From Tieghemostelium lacteum (lineage: Eukaryota > Evosea > Eumycetozoa > Dictyosteliales > Raperosteliaceae), in NCBI GenBank assembly GCA_001606155.1, contig LODT01000001.1, forward strand, positions 992,001 through 1,056,000: 64,000 nucleotides of DNA, in the 5' to 3' direction. Numbering within the stretch: position 1 is the first letter of the stretch; every line of letters begins with the position of its first letter. Below, piece by piece: positions 1 through 15,254 of this stretch. A program made the translations under genes and the position numbers. The notes beneath the pieces are model-generated. The model ran no database searches, had not been told where the DNA came from, and worked only from the letters and a program-made list of their open reading frames with translations.

Positions 1-3000
1 TGTTTCAGTTCAATGATTTCCAAAAAGGCAATTAGAGACAAATTGGCTTTGATTATTGGTAAAGTTTGGGAGATTCCAATGGACAGAATCAACTATTACA
101 CTGAACTATATAAACCATCACTTTTACTAGACAATGAGAAATTCTCAATTGGTAGAGTACAATTGCCACTCTATGATAATGGTCAGTCTCAATTGGTTAC
201 AGTTGATAAATCCAAACACACTATAACTCAACAGACAAATTCAACCGATTCTACTAAAACTAAACATGGTGTATTTGCACACACTATGAATGCTCTAAGA
301 CTCATTGAAAAGATTAGCATTTCCATTCAATTCAATGAACCTATTCTATTAGTTGGTGAGACTGGTACTGGTAAGACATCAGTTGTCCAATACATTGCCG
401 ATCAATGTAACCAGAAACTGGTAGTTCTCAATCTCAATCAACAGTCTGATAGCTCTGATCTCATTGGTGGTTTCAAACCTGTGGAAATGAGACTTTTATG
501 TTCACCTTTAAAAGAAAAGTTTGACCAACTCTTTAAAACTACATTCTCTGAAAGTAACAATTCAGAGTTTCTAGAGAAGATTCATAAATCCTACATCTCA
601 AAGAACTGGAAATCATTCATTAATCTACTCTCCAAAGCTATTAAATTGGTAGATACCAAATTGGAGAAAGAAGCTGGAAATAAGAAATCAGCTCGTTGGG
701 GAGACCTTAAAGAACAATGGAAGGTCTTGGCTAAAGAGATCAAACAGCTGTCATTGCAATTTGAAAAATCAAAAAACAATTTTGCATTTTCTTTTGTCGA
801 GGGTTCTCTTATCAATTGTCTTCGTAAAGGTTATTGGGTACTTTTAGATGAAATGAATTTGGCAACCTCTGAAACACTGGAGTCTCTTAGTGGTCTATTT
901 GATGGTGGTTCATTGACTCTCACTGAAAAAGGTGAAGTTGAACCTGTTCCACGTCATCCTAATTTCAAGGTATTTGCATGTATGAATCCTCCAACAGATA
1001 TTGGTAAAAAGGATCTTCCACCTGGCATTAGAAATCGTTTTACAGAGTTCTATGTAGACGATCTTGAAAATAGACAAGATCTATGCTTGGTTGTAAAGAT
1101 TCTCATTCAAGACCTTATACCTCATCCTCCTATTGAAGATATTGTTGATTTTTATCTAAAAGCAAAATCAGAGTCACAAACCCGTCTAATGGATGGATCC
1201 AATCAAAAACCTCACTTTTCATTACGTACTCTCTCTAGAGCATTAAACTACACTAGAAACACTTGCAAGAGATTTGGATTCCAAAGATCTTTATTCGAGG
1301 GTATAAGTATGAGTTTTTTGACACAAATCAATCAAACCAGTTGTAAAGTCATGGAGCAACTCATTCAACACTATATACTAAAAAACCAAGACAAATTCCA
1401 AAATATACCTAGACCACAAGAAGGTGAACATGTAAAGATTGAACAGTTTTGGGTTGAGGTTGGAGACCTTCCAGCTCAGGAACCTAAACATTATATATTG
1501 ACACCAACTATAAAATCCAATTTAAATAACCTCTCTAGAATTCTAGTTTCTCGTAGACATCCTATATTACTCCAAGGTCCTACCAGTAGTGGTAAGACAT
1601 CGATGGTTGAATACATTGCCATGAGAACAGGCCACAGATTTATAAGAATCAATAACCACGAACACACTGATTTACAAGAGTATCTTGGTCAATATATATC
1701 CAATGAATCTGGTAAATTAGTTTTCCAAGAAGGTATTCTAGTTGAAGCTGTTAGAAAAGGTTATTGGGTGGTTTTGGATGAACTTAATTTGGCACCATCT
1801 GAGGTTCTAGAAGCATTAAATAGATTACTCGATGATAATAGAGAGTTGTTCATTCCAGAGACACAAGAAATTATTAAACCACATCCACATTTCATGTTGT
1901 TTGCAACTCAGAATCCACCTGGACTTTATGGTGGAAGAAAAGTACTTTCTCGTGCTTTTAGAAATCGTTTTATTGAATTGCATATCGATGATATTCCAGA
2001 AAGTGAATTGGAAGAAATCTTGTGTAAACGTTGTAAACTACCACCAACTTATTGTAAGAAACTTGTGGCTATTATGAAGGAGTTGCAGTTGAATCGTCAG
2101 GGTTCCAGTCAGGTCTTTGCAGGTAAACACGGTTATATTACATTCCGTGACCTTTTCCGTTGGGCTGAAAGAAATCCTAGTAATTATGATGAGTTGGGAC
2201 TAGCAGGTTACATGCTCTTAGCAGAAAGACTCAGAAAAGAAGAAGAAAAACTAATCATCAAACAGGTTATTGAAAAGCATTTGAAAATTAAGATGAATCT
2301 AGATAAGGTTTATGATAACAATGGATTGGATTTCAGTAAGATACTTTCACAGATTGAAGGTCCAATTCAAGATGGTGTTGATAAGATTGTTTGGACAAAA
2401 TCAATGAAGAGATTATACACTCTTGTTGGTCAATGTCTGCTCTATAAAGAACCTATTCTTCTAGTAGGTGAAACAGGGTGTTCCAAGACAACTATATGCC
2501 AACTTTACTCCCTACTCCACCAAAGAAAATTACAGATTCTCAATTGTCATCAACACACCGAAACTGCTGATTTTGTAGGTGGTTTAAGACCAGTTCGTGG
2601 AAGAGACCAGATTCAAACCCGTGCTCAATCTTTAATTAAACAGTATCTATGTGAAATTGTAAAAATGGAAAATGTAGATACATTGATTTCTGAAAGTCCC
2701 TCTTTGAAGGATCTAATCGAAAAACATGTGATACCTCACTACCAACAATATCCAGCTGACCATTTACTTCCAGAGATTGATAAACTCTACAAACAGTATT
2801 GCTCACTATTCAATTGGGTTGATGGCCCATTGGTAGAGTCAATGAAAGAAGGTAACTATTTCCTAATTGATGAGATATCACTAGCTGAAGATGCAGTACT
2901 AGAGAGACTAAACTCAGTACTGGAACCATCAAGACTACTTGTTTTAGCTGAGAAGGGTGGTTTGGAAATTGAAGAACTTCGTGGAACTGAAAACTTTAGA

Positions 3001-6000
3001 ATTCTAGCAACTATGAATCCTGGTGGCGACTTTGGTAAAAAAGAACTTTCTCCAGCCATGAGAAATCGTTTCACTGAGATTTGGGTACCTGCTATATCCT
3101 CTCACTCTGACTTGGAACAAATCATTGAAGAGAGATTCGAACATACTCAATTGAAAGGTACATCTAAATGGATGTTGGAATTTTTTGATCACTTAAATTC
3201 AATTCAAAAGAACAAACGTATTATATCACTTAGAGATATTCTTTCATGGATTGCATTTATGAATCTATCAGTTTCCAAGAAACTACTTGAAGTTCCACAC
3301 GCTTACATTCATGGTGCTTGTTTAGTTCTTTTAGATGGGTTTGGTATGGGTTCAAATTCAAGTTCTGAATCTGATGGTATGAAACTCCGTCAAAAGTGTC
3401 TTGAACATTTAGTTGATCAAGTTGCAGGTAGTGTAAATGAACCTAAGGAGCAATTCCAATTGCAATTTTTACCAACTTCCAAAGAGTCATTTAAGATCAT
3501 TAAAGACTCTACTAGATTGGGTATCCATCCATTTTACATTTCAGTTAATCCTGAGGTTATGGTTGGTGAATTGAACTTTTCATTGTCAGCCCCTACTACA
3601 AGTAAGAATGCTCAACGTGTTCTAAGAGGTATGCAACTACCAAGAGCTATTTTAATTGAAGGTTCACCAGGTGTTGGTAAGACTTCACTCATTACTGCAC
3701 TTGCAAATGCAACTGGAAACCAAATTGTAAGAATTAATCTTTCTGAACAAACAGATATAATGGATTTACTAGGAAGTGATTTACCTGTAGAAGGTGGAAC
3801 TGGAGGACAATTTGAATGGAGAGATGGTGTCTTTTTGGAAGCTCTTCGTCAAGGTCATTGGGTTTTACTAGATGAACTCAACTTGGCATCACAGTCTGTA
3901 TTGGAAGGTTTAAATTCATGTTTAGATCACAGATCTGAAGTTTATATTCCAGAGTTGGGTAAAACATTCCCTTGCCACAAGAACTTCAGAGTCTTTGCAT
4001 GTCAGAATCCTTTACATCAAGGTGGTGGAAGAAAAGGTCTACCCAAATCATTCCTCAATCGTTTCACCCAGGTGTATATCGATCAACATGACAGTAATGA
4101 TTTATTATTTATCAGTAAATCTCTGTATCCTAGAATTCCAGAACATACACTAACCAGTATGATTACATTCAATTCACGTCTCTACCAAGACTCTATGATT
4201 TCTAGAAAGTTTGGTAGTAAAGGTGCTCCTTGGGAATTCAATCTTCGTGATATTTTCAGATGGTGTGATTTAGTATGTCTAGATAAACAGTCAATCTCTG
4301 AACCTGCACGTTTTGTTGATCTTATTTACTTGCAGAGAATGAGAACTCTTGAGGATAGAGAATACATTAAAAACCTCTTCCAAGAAGTATTTGGACATTC
4401 TGCATTGGATGAAAGACATCCAACCTACTCTATCACCCCACAATATCTACAAATTGGAAGTAGTTTACTACCAAGATGTTCTCAACTCTACCAACCACAA
4501 TCCCAAAAGAACTATCAACTTCTCCAAAGACTTTTAAATCCACTTGAAAACCTAATGAAGTGTATTGAAATGAATTGGATGAGTATTCTCATTGGACAAA
4601 CATCATCATCTAAAACCTCTGCCATTAGACTTTTAGCTGAACTCACTGGTAATACACTCTTGGAATTCTCAATGAACTCTGCAGTTGACACTACTGAAAT
4701 CCTTGGTGGATTTGAACAGATTGATTTAGTCCGTTACCAAAAGTCGATTGTAGACCAAACATATATGTTACTCTCCAAGATCTCAGCTGATATTCTCTTA
4801 CAAATTGTTGGTAAAGATCAAGAGCAAGTTAAAATCATTACCACCTCCATACACGATATTTATCAAATTTGGTCAATATTCGAGTCCAGACTAAAACTCA
4901 ACCAATCTAAACAACATCAAACTTCAATTGACTTGGACCAGTTATCATTGTTGACTCAAATACTACAAAGACTTGAAAAAGTACTTTCTATATTCAATCT
5001 AAATGATAGCTCTAAATTCTCCACAGAAATTTCTAATCTAAAGAACCGTGTTGAGAAATTGAAAACTATAGAGAAAGAGTCTGTAACTGGTTGTTTTGAA
5101 TGGGTTGATGGTCTACTTATTAGAGCACTAGAGAGTGGAAGTTGGATAGTTATTGATAATGTAAATTTCTGTAACCCAACTGTTCTTGATAGACTTAATC
5201 CACTTTTAGAGCAAAATGGTGTTTTAATGTTAAACGAACGTGGTATGGTTGATGGTGAAATTAAAATTGTTAAACCACATCCAAACTTTAGAATCTTCTT
5301 GACTATGGATGACAGAAAGGGTGAAATCTCTAGAGCCATGCGTAATAGAGGTATTGAAATTTACATTCCAGAAATCAGTGACATTCAGTCACTTGATAAC
5401 CAACATTTACTCATTCAATTGGGCATCAAGTCAAATCAATTGACACTGTTAATGACTAAATTCCACCTAGAAATCTATAAGAAATTCTCAAGTACCATTG
5501 AGAATCCTGTTACTACTTCACAGTTACTCTATTGGGGTACATTACTGATGGATCAGTTACAAAGAGGTTTCTCCTTGTCTCAGGCATGCCATAACTCTAT
5601 GGAACAGATTTATATTCGTCCAAGAAGACATGTCAGTCAAAGACAACAAATACTGAATCTCTACCAACAGGTATTCACAATCACTGGATTGACAAGTCTA
5701 ACCATTGATCTTACACCATCTATCTATCCTACATTCATTAAAGGTTTAGATTACATTACAGATTCCATAACCTCTATGAACAAATTGAATTCCAACTATC
5801 TAGAGTATTACCTGAACACTGATAGCAACCAAGAATATTTAAAAATCTCTGGTAGATATCTTATTGAACAATCTAATTTGTCCATGTTGGAAGATACTGT
5901 AAACTATCTGTCTACAATCTCCATTAGTAATAACACTGACTCCAACCAAAAGTTTGTTGAAATTTTGAAATTGTCAATTCAGAAACTTTACAATCACCCA

Positions 6001-9000
6001 ATATACAAGACATTTGAACAACAATTGTCTCAGTTCCTTGAAAAACTAAACTTTAATCTCATCTCATTTAGAGATTTGATCAAGTACCAAGGAAATCAAT
6101 GGATAAATAACCAATCCCTCTATCTTCTGGTACAAGAAAAAGTTGAAAACTATGCAAACCCTCAAGAAGTAGATTCACTTAGAAACCAATGGACAGGTTT
6201 GAAATACAAGATGGAAATTCTAAAATTGTTATTAACCTTGTTTTTGGATATGGTTAAAAAGGATTTTTACTACCAGACTAAATTCAATCAACAACAAATC
6301 AAAAAACTGTCACCTCTTTTGTTGTCTTTTGGATACTCTAAGAAATCAATTCAAAAAGAATCATTACCATCAGGTAACTATAATGATTTGATTATCTATC
6401 TATTCAATTACTTTAAATTGTTAGATGAACAATTAGAGGAATGGTTGTACTTGGATACCTACAGTCACATTGTAGTTGACCAATTCAGATCTCTTATTCA
6501 ATTGGCACATAATTTCTGGACTTCTCTATCACACTATCAACAGACATTCAATATTGGTGAATTTATAGTTCGTTGGAAATGGTCTAGAAAGGTATTGAAT
6601 CAGTTTACAACCAGTACCGACCAATACAAGTTAAAGACCAATTTATCAGTTCTAATTGACAAAATTCACACACACATTCAGTCCTATCTAATGAATAATA
6701 ATAATAGTTTATGGAAGAATGGAGGTTACCCAATTCCAATGAAGATTGATCAGTTGAATCAAATTGATCAACAGTTCCTCAAAATTATTGATAGAATTCA
6801 TTTTAATTTTGATAAAAAAGAGTCACCTTTATTACACCCAGTTCACGGTCTTACTCAAGATTGGAAGAATAATCTAATTGAAGCTCTAACTACTTTGTAT
6901 TGGATAAACTACCAATTCAACCAATCCAACATTACTGAAAATCAGGAATCTAAACTCTATGATCTCATTGCAACCATTGAAAAAGTACCAACTATTTTAT
7001 CGGGTAAATTACCTGGTGGAAATACTGTTGAACAAACAATGCAAGTTGAAGTTACCCAAACTTCATTCGAACCATTGACTATCAAGAATCAGTTAATTGG
7101 GTTGTGGCCACTCTTGGATAACACATGCCATATTAAAGAGTCAAAGATTATCTCTCAACTATTATCTCTATTGTTAGTTGATAACCAAGATATTCAAACT
7201 GGATTCATGAAACCACATGCAATGGTTAAACTATTTAGTGAGCTAATTCAACCTCTACAAGAATTTATTCAACTTTCTAAAGATTCCAATTTACCAAGAT
7301 CACCATACCATTTGGTATTCTATCAGAAATTAAAATGGTTAATTGAAAATACATTAGCTCTCCAAAGTACACCAGAATCTATAAAAATCAGTATCATTGA
7401 AATGCAATCTATTATACATTCTATTGTAAATGTATGGAATGCATCCATGTGGAATAATTCAATGAATGATCTATCCTATCTCTCTAAACCTACAATACCA
7501 TTGTACAAGTACCAGTTACAAAGTAGAAATGATTTGGCACGTGGTCCTGTAACTACCAAGTTTGATACCATAAACCTTGGTTATGGTCCTGCTCGTATGT
7601 TCCAATCCGTTCAATCGCTATACTCTATCTATTTGACTAACGATTGGAAGAATCTCTCTATCCAAGAAGTACCAATCAAGATTGAACAGTTAAACCAAAT
7701 GATCAAACATTTGGCATCTCAAACTACTTCAACACCCAAAGACACCAAACTCTTTGACAATGAATGGAAATCACAAATTATTCTGTTAATTAGTACTGTA
7801 TCCATGTTTTATAAGAGCTTTGTAGAGAATAGAGATATATTATTGAACCACTTCTCTCAGTTATATGATTACCTATTCAACTCGGCCATTGACAACACTC
7901 ATTTACAAAACCTTCTTAAACAGCTAGTATCCTTAATTGTGAACTCCAAAGATACTCATTTCAATCAAATGGCACAACGTCTCTTAGTACCATGTTTTGA
8001 AATTATAAATAACATGGTTGTAGATTTCCAAAATGTCAGTAGAGATCAACACAAGTTGGGTAAATTTAGTTTGCTATTGTCTACATTTAGATTGATTTAT
8101 TTGATTCCAAGAAATCCAATTGATCCAACTCAGAAATATAGTGTAACCATTGACTATTCATCAGAGGTTTCTAATCAATTACGTGACGAAATTCATGTTC
8201 GTACCGAAATTGAAACTCACACAACTGGTAGATCAACTAATATGGTTGTTGATCAATTAAAAGACAAAAAACATCTAATTGATCAACAATTAACTATTCA
8301 GAGAAAGAAGATTACACTCAGACCTGTTCCATCTCAATTTGATCACATTCATAGAGATTTAGAACAGTTTTCACAACAGTTTGCTAATCAAGATAAGATT
8401 CTGGATTTAATTGCACAATTTGAGAATCCACAGTCTCTCAGTAATTATGAGATGGCACAGATTCTCTTTGATACTGAGTCCATGTGGCAAGAGAAATCTA
8501 ATCATTTTATATACTCTTTGGACAAGAAATACTATCAGAGATACAGGGACATTACAGTACCTGTTACAACCAGTATCTATCAGATGAAATATGGTATTCG
8601 TTTGATGGCTGATAGTTTCAATCAAAGATTACAAAATCAGTCTACACAAGGTGTGAAATCTGATATACAAAAACTCTTGCTATCCATTGCAACTTATCCA
8701 TCTGTGAACCATGAAAGTGCACTGTTGAATCAGACTACTATCAATCAATTAAAAGATTTGATGAAAATCAATCAAATGACTAACCAAAACTTCAGTTTTG
8801 GATCAACAAAGAGTTGTAGTAGTCTCATTGGGTTACTATTGAATAGTACACTTACTCAACTGTATACACAACTTTTGAATACCAATCACTTTACTCTGGA
8901 GTCTTATCAATCCTTAGACACCATCTTTAGAATCTTTGTTGAAGAATGGAGATTCCAAGATGACCAGAGAAAGAAGAAAGCAGAGGAAGAGGCTCAGACC

Positions 9001-12000
9001 TTCAAGTACCGTGTAAAGACTCACAAAATGGAAACCAAAGAAGAAAAAGATGAAAAAACATTTGTTTCTTCATTCCCCAATTTCTACAAGGAATTTGAAG
9101 ATCTTGAAACTATAGCTTACCCAGATCAAGATCAACAGAACCAAGATGATGACAATACCCAAGACACTGAAACCAGTACTGAAAATGACTTATTCTTCAA
9201 GAACACTATCAGTGATGAAGATATTCAACATCTTTGTAAGATTCATAAAATCATTTTCCATCATCTAGATGGTATTCCAATTCCAAAGAACAATTCAACT
9301 ATTAGAATCTCTGATCAAGATAGAAATGAACTATTCCAATTGTTCTATGAATGTCAACATTTATTAGTAAAGATTCTCAATCAGTCTACTGGTAACTACA
9401 AGTTTGATGAAATTACTCTACCAGCTCATATTCTATCTGCATCCAATCTAAGAGAGACTCTATCTGTTGCTCCATTATCCCACATTACCTATAGTAAATT
9501 GGATAAAGGTTTCAAATTCCTCAATCTCTCTGGATACCTTTCTGGTGGACAATCTGGTAAAGTCATGGTAGATGAAGAAGAAGACCACCAAATTCTCTTC
9601 AAAGATAAAAAGGCATATAACATCTACAGAGATCCAAATATCCCTGAAATTGGTATCATTCGTAAACCTCTTGATGAAATGAAATCTGATGTTCAAAAAA
9701 TTCTCTTGGAATTCCCAGATCACCCCATCTTACAATTGGTTATTAAACTCATTGACAGACTTTTGAATTACCCAGCAACTGATCCACTTGTAAAGATTTT
9801 AACAGGTTTGGAACTTCTATTGAGAAAATCATTGGAATGGGAGTCATATGCATCCAAAGCTCTCTCCATTAGACCACATCTCGACCAAATAAGTCGTATG
9901 ATTACTCGTTGGAGAAAGTTAGAAATTGAGTCATGGCCTTCTATTTTCTTGAACCAAGAAAAGATCTATGAAGTAAATGCCTTGAAACATTGGTTCATTC
10001 TATATAACCTCATTAATGAAGAACCAGAACAAGATATTCCTCTATCTGACCACTTGGAAAAAATGTTTAAATCCGTTCAAGAATATGTCTATTCATCAAC
10101 TCTTGGTGACTTTTTAACACGTTTGGATTTAATCTATACATTCTACCTGCAATTGAATACTCAAGTTCGTTTGCAGCCATCTATGTATAAGGAGAAATTG
10201 GCTACCATTATATTCAATATCTACAAGTACTTTAAGAACTTTATTCCAAGATTTGAACAAAAACTCCAAAAAGAGATTAAAGTAATCGAGGAGAAGGCTG
10301 TAGAGTTTATAAAGTTGTCTAGATGGGAAGATAACAAACTTCTAACCCAATATGATAGACTCAAGAATCATATTGAAAAATCACATAGAAACTTGGCTAA
10401 GGTTACCATCAAGTATAAATCTGTTCTAGGGTTGCCATTAAATGAGGTTTTCTCTCAAATTGATACTGAATTGGATATTCCACAGAACCAATTATCCTCA
10501 TCTAAACAAAGAAATATTAAATCTAAAGGTAAAAGAATTCCTCATAGATCAAGTCCACAATCTGTTCTATCATTTACAGATTGGGCAGAGATGTCAAGTT
10601 CCATTTTCCTGTGTCAAACTGAAAATGTTCCTGAAATTGGATTCGATAATGGTAAATTCGATCTACTTAATACTGATTTGAACCAAAACAAAGTTGCATT
10701 GTATTACAAGAGATTAAAATCCATTACCAAATCAGATCTCCTAGAGTCTGATGCCTTCAAAGCTATTAGAGAAGGTTTAGTTTCATTAGATGAACTTTCT
10801 GGTGATATCATTGAACGTTTGGAATACCTTTCAAATGACGCAAATAAGGCTAGCAGTAAAGAGAAACAATTGGCTTTGAATTTGTTGATTAGTAAACTTA
10901 AAGATCTATCTTTGAGTTGGAATTTGTCCAAGTATCCAAAAGAGCAAATTCAAGTAGCTTACATGTTCAATGTTAAATATCTATCTCCTCTGCAACTACC
11001 ACAATCCACCAATAAGAAATTAGTAGTGGATAATGGAAAAGAGTTATTAAATCAAGCTGATTCTTATTTCTATCGTATTGTCTCCAGAGTTCATAGACTC
11101 CGTCAATTGTCTTTGGAATATCATGCTGATGTCTCTCAAAGAGAAATTCAAAAGACATCTGGTATTGTAGAGCATTTACTTTCTATAATCATTCAACAGA
11201 GAAATGAATTTGTAAGCAATAATGAAACTTGGTCTTCTATAGTTTCCATAATGGATCTATTAGCCCAAGATCCTCAACAACCTGACGACCAATTCATTCA
11301 CAATCAACAACAGGTCTTCTTGTGGTTAGAAAAACTTAGAGTATTCACTAATAACACTCAAGAGTATCTATCAGAACTTGTGTTACTCTCTAGAAAGACC
11401 ACACTAAATTCATTATTGGGTATTGAATTAATGCAAATTCAAGGTCTTGTTGAACAATCTAAATCACAATTGGACAAATACCAAAGTAAATTTAGAAACC
11501 TATTAAAGTTGAAAGAAAGTAATGAAATTTCTAGAGTTATCATTATCAAGAAATCTACATTTAATTTCTTGGAACAACAAATGGTACAATTCAAGTCAGT
11601 TCAAGAAAAAATTAATAATATCCTCCTCAACAAACACTATGAATCTATTGGATATCTTTTGAATCCTTTATCATTGCTACATAGTGAGTTAAATACTCTT
11701 CAAAATCAATGGACTGTTGACTATCCACAGTTACTACTGAACCCAGTAGAGGAAGATCAACAATCAATTAAAGAGTTCCAAGAAGTCTATGATGAATTGA
11801 TTAAGACAATCCTCTTAACAATTCAATCTCAAAAGACTATTGCCAATCAGATTGTAATCAAAGAGTTTAAAGAGGATGAAGAGGTTACTGAAGAGGATAA
11901 AGAATCACTCTCTTATCTCTTACAAGAGGGTAACATTTCTAAGTTATCTGAATACTTAAATATTCAATTTAGTAATTTGAAATTGAATCAATTACTTGTT

Positions 12001-15000
12001 GGATTAAACAAATTACTCACAATAGTAACTGGAGATTTATCAAGTGACTCTTCTCTCCTAGCCTATAGAAAGATGATTAATCATCTCTATCCACTATTAA
12101 ATCAATTTATTTTGATTGTAAATCACCAGTTCTTAGACCAGATTAGTTTCCACAAAACACTATGCAAATTGGAGTACATTATATCAGGAGTATTTGCACA
12201 ATTGTATTCTAAAGGTTTTTGTAAGACTGAACAAGGTGAAGGTGGTGATGATAATACCGATCAACAAGGTAAATTTGAAGATGATGTTGAAGGTACTGGT
12301 ATGGGTGAAGGTAAAGGTAAAAAAGATGTTTCTGATGAAATTGATGATAAGGATCAACTTACTGGTACCAATGCCGATCAGAAAGAGGAAGAAGATGATG
12401 AAGAGAAGAAAGAGGAAGAGGATGAAGAAGATCAAGAAGACACAGGATTTGATATGGAAGACAATGAATTTGAAGGAGAAATTCAAGATAAGAAAGATCA
12501 AAAGAAAAAAGATGATGACGAAGAGTCTGATGATGATGAAGATGATCATGATAAGGAAATGGGCGAACTTGAGAAGCCTGAAGATAATGTAGTAGATGAA
12601 AAACTATGGAATGAACAAGAAGATGAGAAGGATGAAGAAGAACAAGATGAAGAAGGTCAGACCAATGAAACAAATACCGATGAATTAATGGCTAAAGATC
12701 AAGATAAAAAAGAAAAGAAAGATAAGAAAGAAAAAGAAGACCAAAAGAAAAAAGATGACAAGAAGGATAAGAATAAGGAAGAACAAGAAGGTGAAGATGG
12801 AAGTGATGAAGAAATGGATACTAGTGATAAAGAGAAGGATGATGAAGGTGAGGAAGGAGAGGATGGCGAAGGTGAGAATGAAGAAGATGTCGTAAATGAA
12901 AATCAAGAAAAAGAAGATAACCATATGGACCCTAGAATGGAAGATCAAATGGAGATACCTGATGATCTCAATCTAGAGGAAAGTAGTGGTGAAGAAGATA
13001 ATAACCAAAATCCTGAAGACGAATTCCACGATCCTCTAGATGATATAAAATCAGATGAGTCTGGCGACGAATCAGAATCTGGAGGTGAAGAAAAAGATGG
13101 TAAAGAGAATGATGGAGATCAGTCTGATGACGAGAAAAATAGTCAAGAAGAGGAAAATAATCAAAATCTTGATAATCAAGTTGACAAAAATGTTGATTCT
13201 GTATTACCTGAAGATGAAAAGGATTCAAATGAGCAAGAGGAAGATGAAAAGAAAGAAGAAGATTCTACTGCTCTTACTAATAATGAACAACAAGAACAAA
13301 ATGAAAAAGAGTCTCAGCAACCATTAGGTGTAAAAGATAAAACTGGTAAGAAATCTAATGTCTCCAATCAAGAAGATGAAATGAAAGAAGAGATGCCATC
13401 TGAAGAGAACCAAACTGATAATGATCAAGGTGTTTCACTTCCAACTGCTGCTGATCAGGAATCTGGGGCACTAAAGAATATGAAAGCCCAACCCCAGCCT
13501 CAACAACAACAACCTCAACAAAAGAAACAACAGCAAAAAGTTGATCCTAATCCATATAGATCACTTGGTGATGCTAAAAAGGAATGGGAGAAGAGACTTA
13601 ATCTCTTACAAGAACAAGAGGATGAAGAGGATTCTCAAGATAAACCAAAACAACAACAACCTAAACAAGGTGAAGAAAACCAACCACCACCTGATAACCA
13701 ACAATATGAGTTCCTTCAAGAGGATCAAGATGACAAGAATCAAGAAACTGAACAAACTATGGCTCCTGCAACTGATAATCAACTACAAGATATACCACAG
13801 AAACCTGAGACCTTACAAGAGGAGGATGATGTTGAAATGGAGAATTACAATAACCAAGATGATATGGAAGTTGATAACAAGAAGATTAAGCATCAAGATG
13901 ACGCCAATCCAGATCAAAAAGAAGAAGAGAAACAAAAGAAAATTGCAATGTCTAAACTTAAAGATCAATTAACCAGCAAGAATAAACTGGAATTGGAGGA
14001 AGCTAAAAAAGAAGAAGACAATGAAGAGACTGGCGATAACACTAAAGATGTAAAGAAAGGTAATCTTGAAAACATAACCAATTTTGATAATATTATGCTA
14101 CGTGATCAAGATGAAATGGATGTTGAAGAAGTTCTAGAAGAGGAAAATGTTGAAGAAAAGAAACTAACTCGTGAAGATCTTGAAATTATGAGACAAGATC
14201 TAGAAGATTTCAAACAAAAACACAAAGAGGAAAACACACCAGAATATGGAAATGAATTGTGGAAGAAATATGAACAATTGACTAATGACCTTTCACAAGA
14301 CCTTTGTGAACAACTCAGACTCATTTTGGAACCAACATTGGCAACTAAACTACAAGGTGACTTTAAGACTGGTAAAAGAATCAATATGAAGAAAGTCATT
14401 CCTTACATTGCATCTCAATTCAAAAAGGATAAGATTTGGTTACGTAGAACCAAACCCAATAAGAGACAATATCAAGTATTATTGGCAATTGATGATACAC
14501 AATCTATGGATGAGTATCAATCTGGTCAAGTTGCTTTAGAGGCTTTAACTATGATCTCTAGAGCCATGTCTAGATTAGAAGTTGGTCAATTGGGTATTGT
14601 CAGATTTGGTGAAGATCTCTCTTTGGTTCATTCATTTGACCAAGTTTTCTCTGATCAATCAGGTCCAGATATTATCACACAATTCCAATTCAAACAGCCA
14701 AAGACTGATATGGTCAAATTCCTCTCAAAGACCATTCAAATTCTTGATTTACACAAGAATCAGTCTTCTGGTGCTGGTGATGCTATGCAATTAGTATTCA
14801 TTGTATCTGATGGTTGGTCACTAAGAGATCCTGAAACTACCAAAAAACTTCTTAGGGAAGCTTCAAACAAGAATATCTTTATAGTATTCATTGTTATTGA
14901 TAATCCAAAGAATGAAAAGAATAGTATTCTTAACTTTGAAGTATGTATATTTATCACTACAATCCTTGGACATTTTAAACATTTTACTAACATTAAATCT

Positions 15001-15171
15001 TTTCTTAAAAAATAGTCAATTTCATTTGTAAATAATAAGGTACAGAGAACAAATTATATGAGTGAATTCCCATTCCCATATTATGTCATTCTAAGATCCT
15101 TAGAAAATTTACCAACTATTCTATCAGATACTCTTAGACAATGGTTTGAAATGATTAAAAATATAAATTAA
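1..15171 (+). CDS. mdn1: Midasin (Mdn1/Rea1), 5'-partial, two exons
   Basis: Giant AAA+ ATPase that strips assembly factors from pre-60S ribosomes in the nucleus. The frame is open from base 1 (first in-window ATG at 13), and only five of the six AAA modules are present. P-loops GETGTGKT (355), GPTSSGKT (1576), GETGCSKT (2467), GSPGVGKT (3661) and GQTSSSKT (4594) match AAA2 to AAA6, so AAA1 and the true start lie before the window. A long helical linker follows, then an Asp/Glu-rich tail (about 12230-14120) and a MIDAS domain starting near 14470 (IDDTQSM at 14488, SDGWS near 14806). Exon 1 ends at 14940; a 75-nt intron (14941-15015, GTATGT...TAG, phase 0) leads to a 51-residue last exon (15016-15171) containing FPFPYYVILR and LRQWFEM, the usual midasin C-terminus. 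About 5031 residues are visible. Odd: AAA4 and AAA6 carry SKT where GKT is usual; AAA6 also lacks the Walker B Glu, as in the family. Confidence 0.97.
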
Positions 15172-15254
15172 AAACAACGACAATAAAAATTATATAAATA
15201 CATAATAAATAACTTTAATTCATTTCTTTTGGCGATGTTAGATATACATGTTTA

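Noticed and set aside
12184-12948. Long minus-strand ORFs rich in Phe/Ile/Leu opposite midasin
   Set aside because: They are the complement of the Asp/Glu/Lys-rich codons of the midasin tail; composition artefact.
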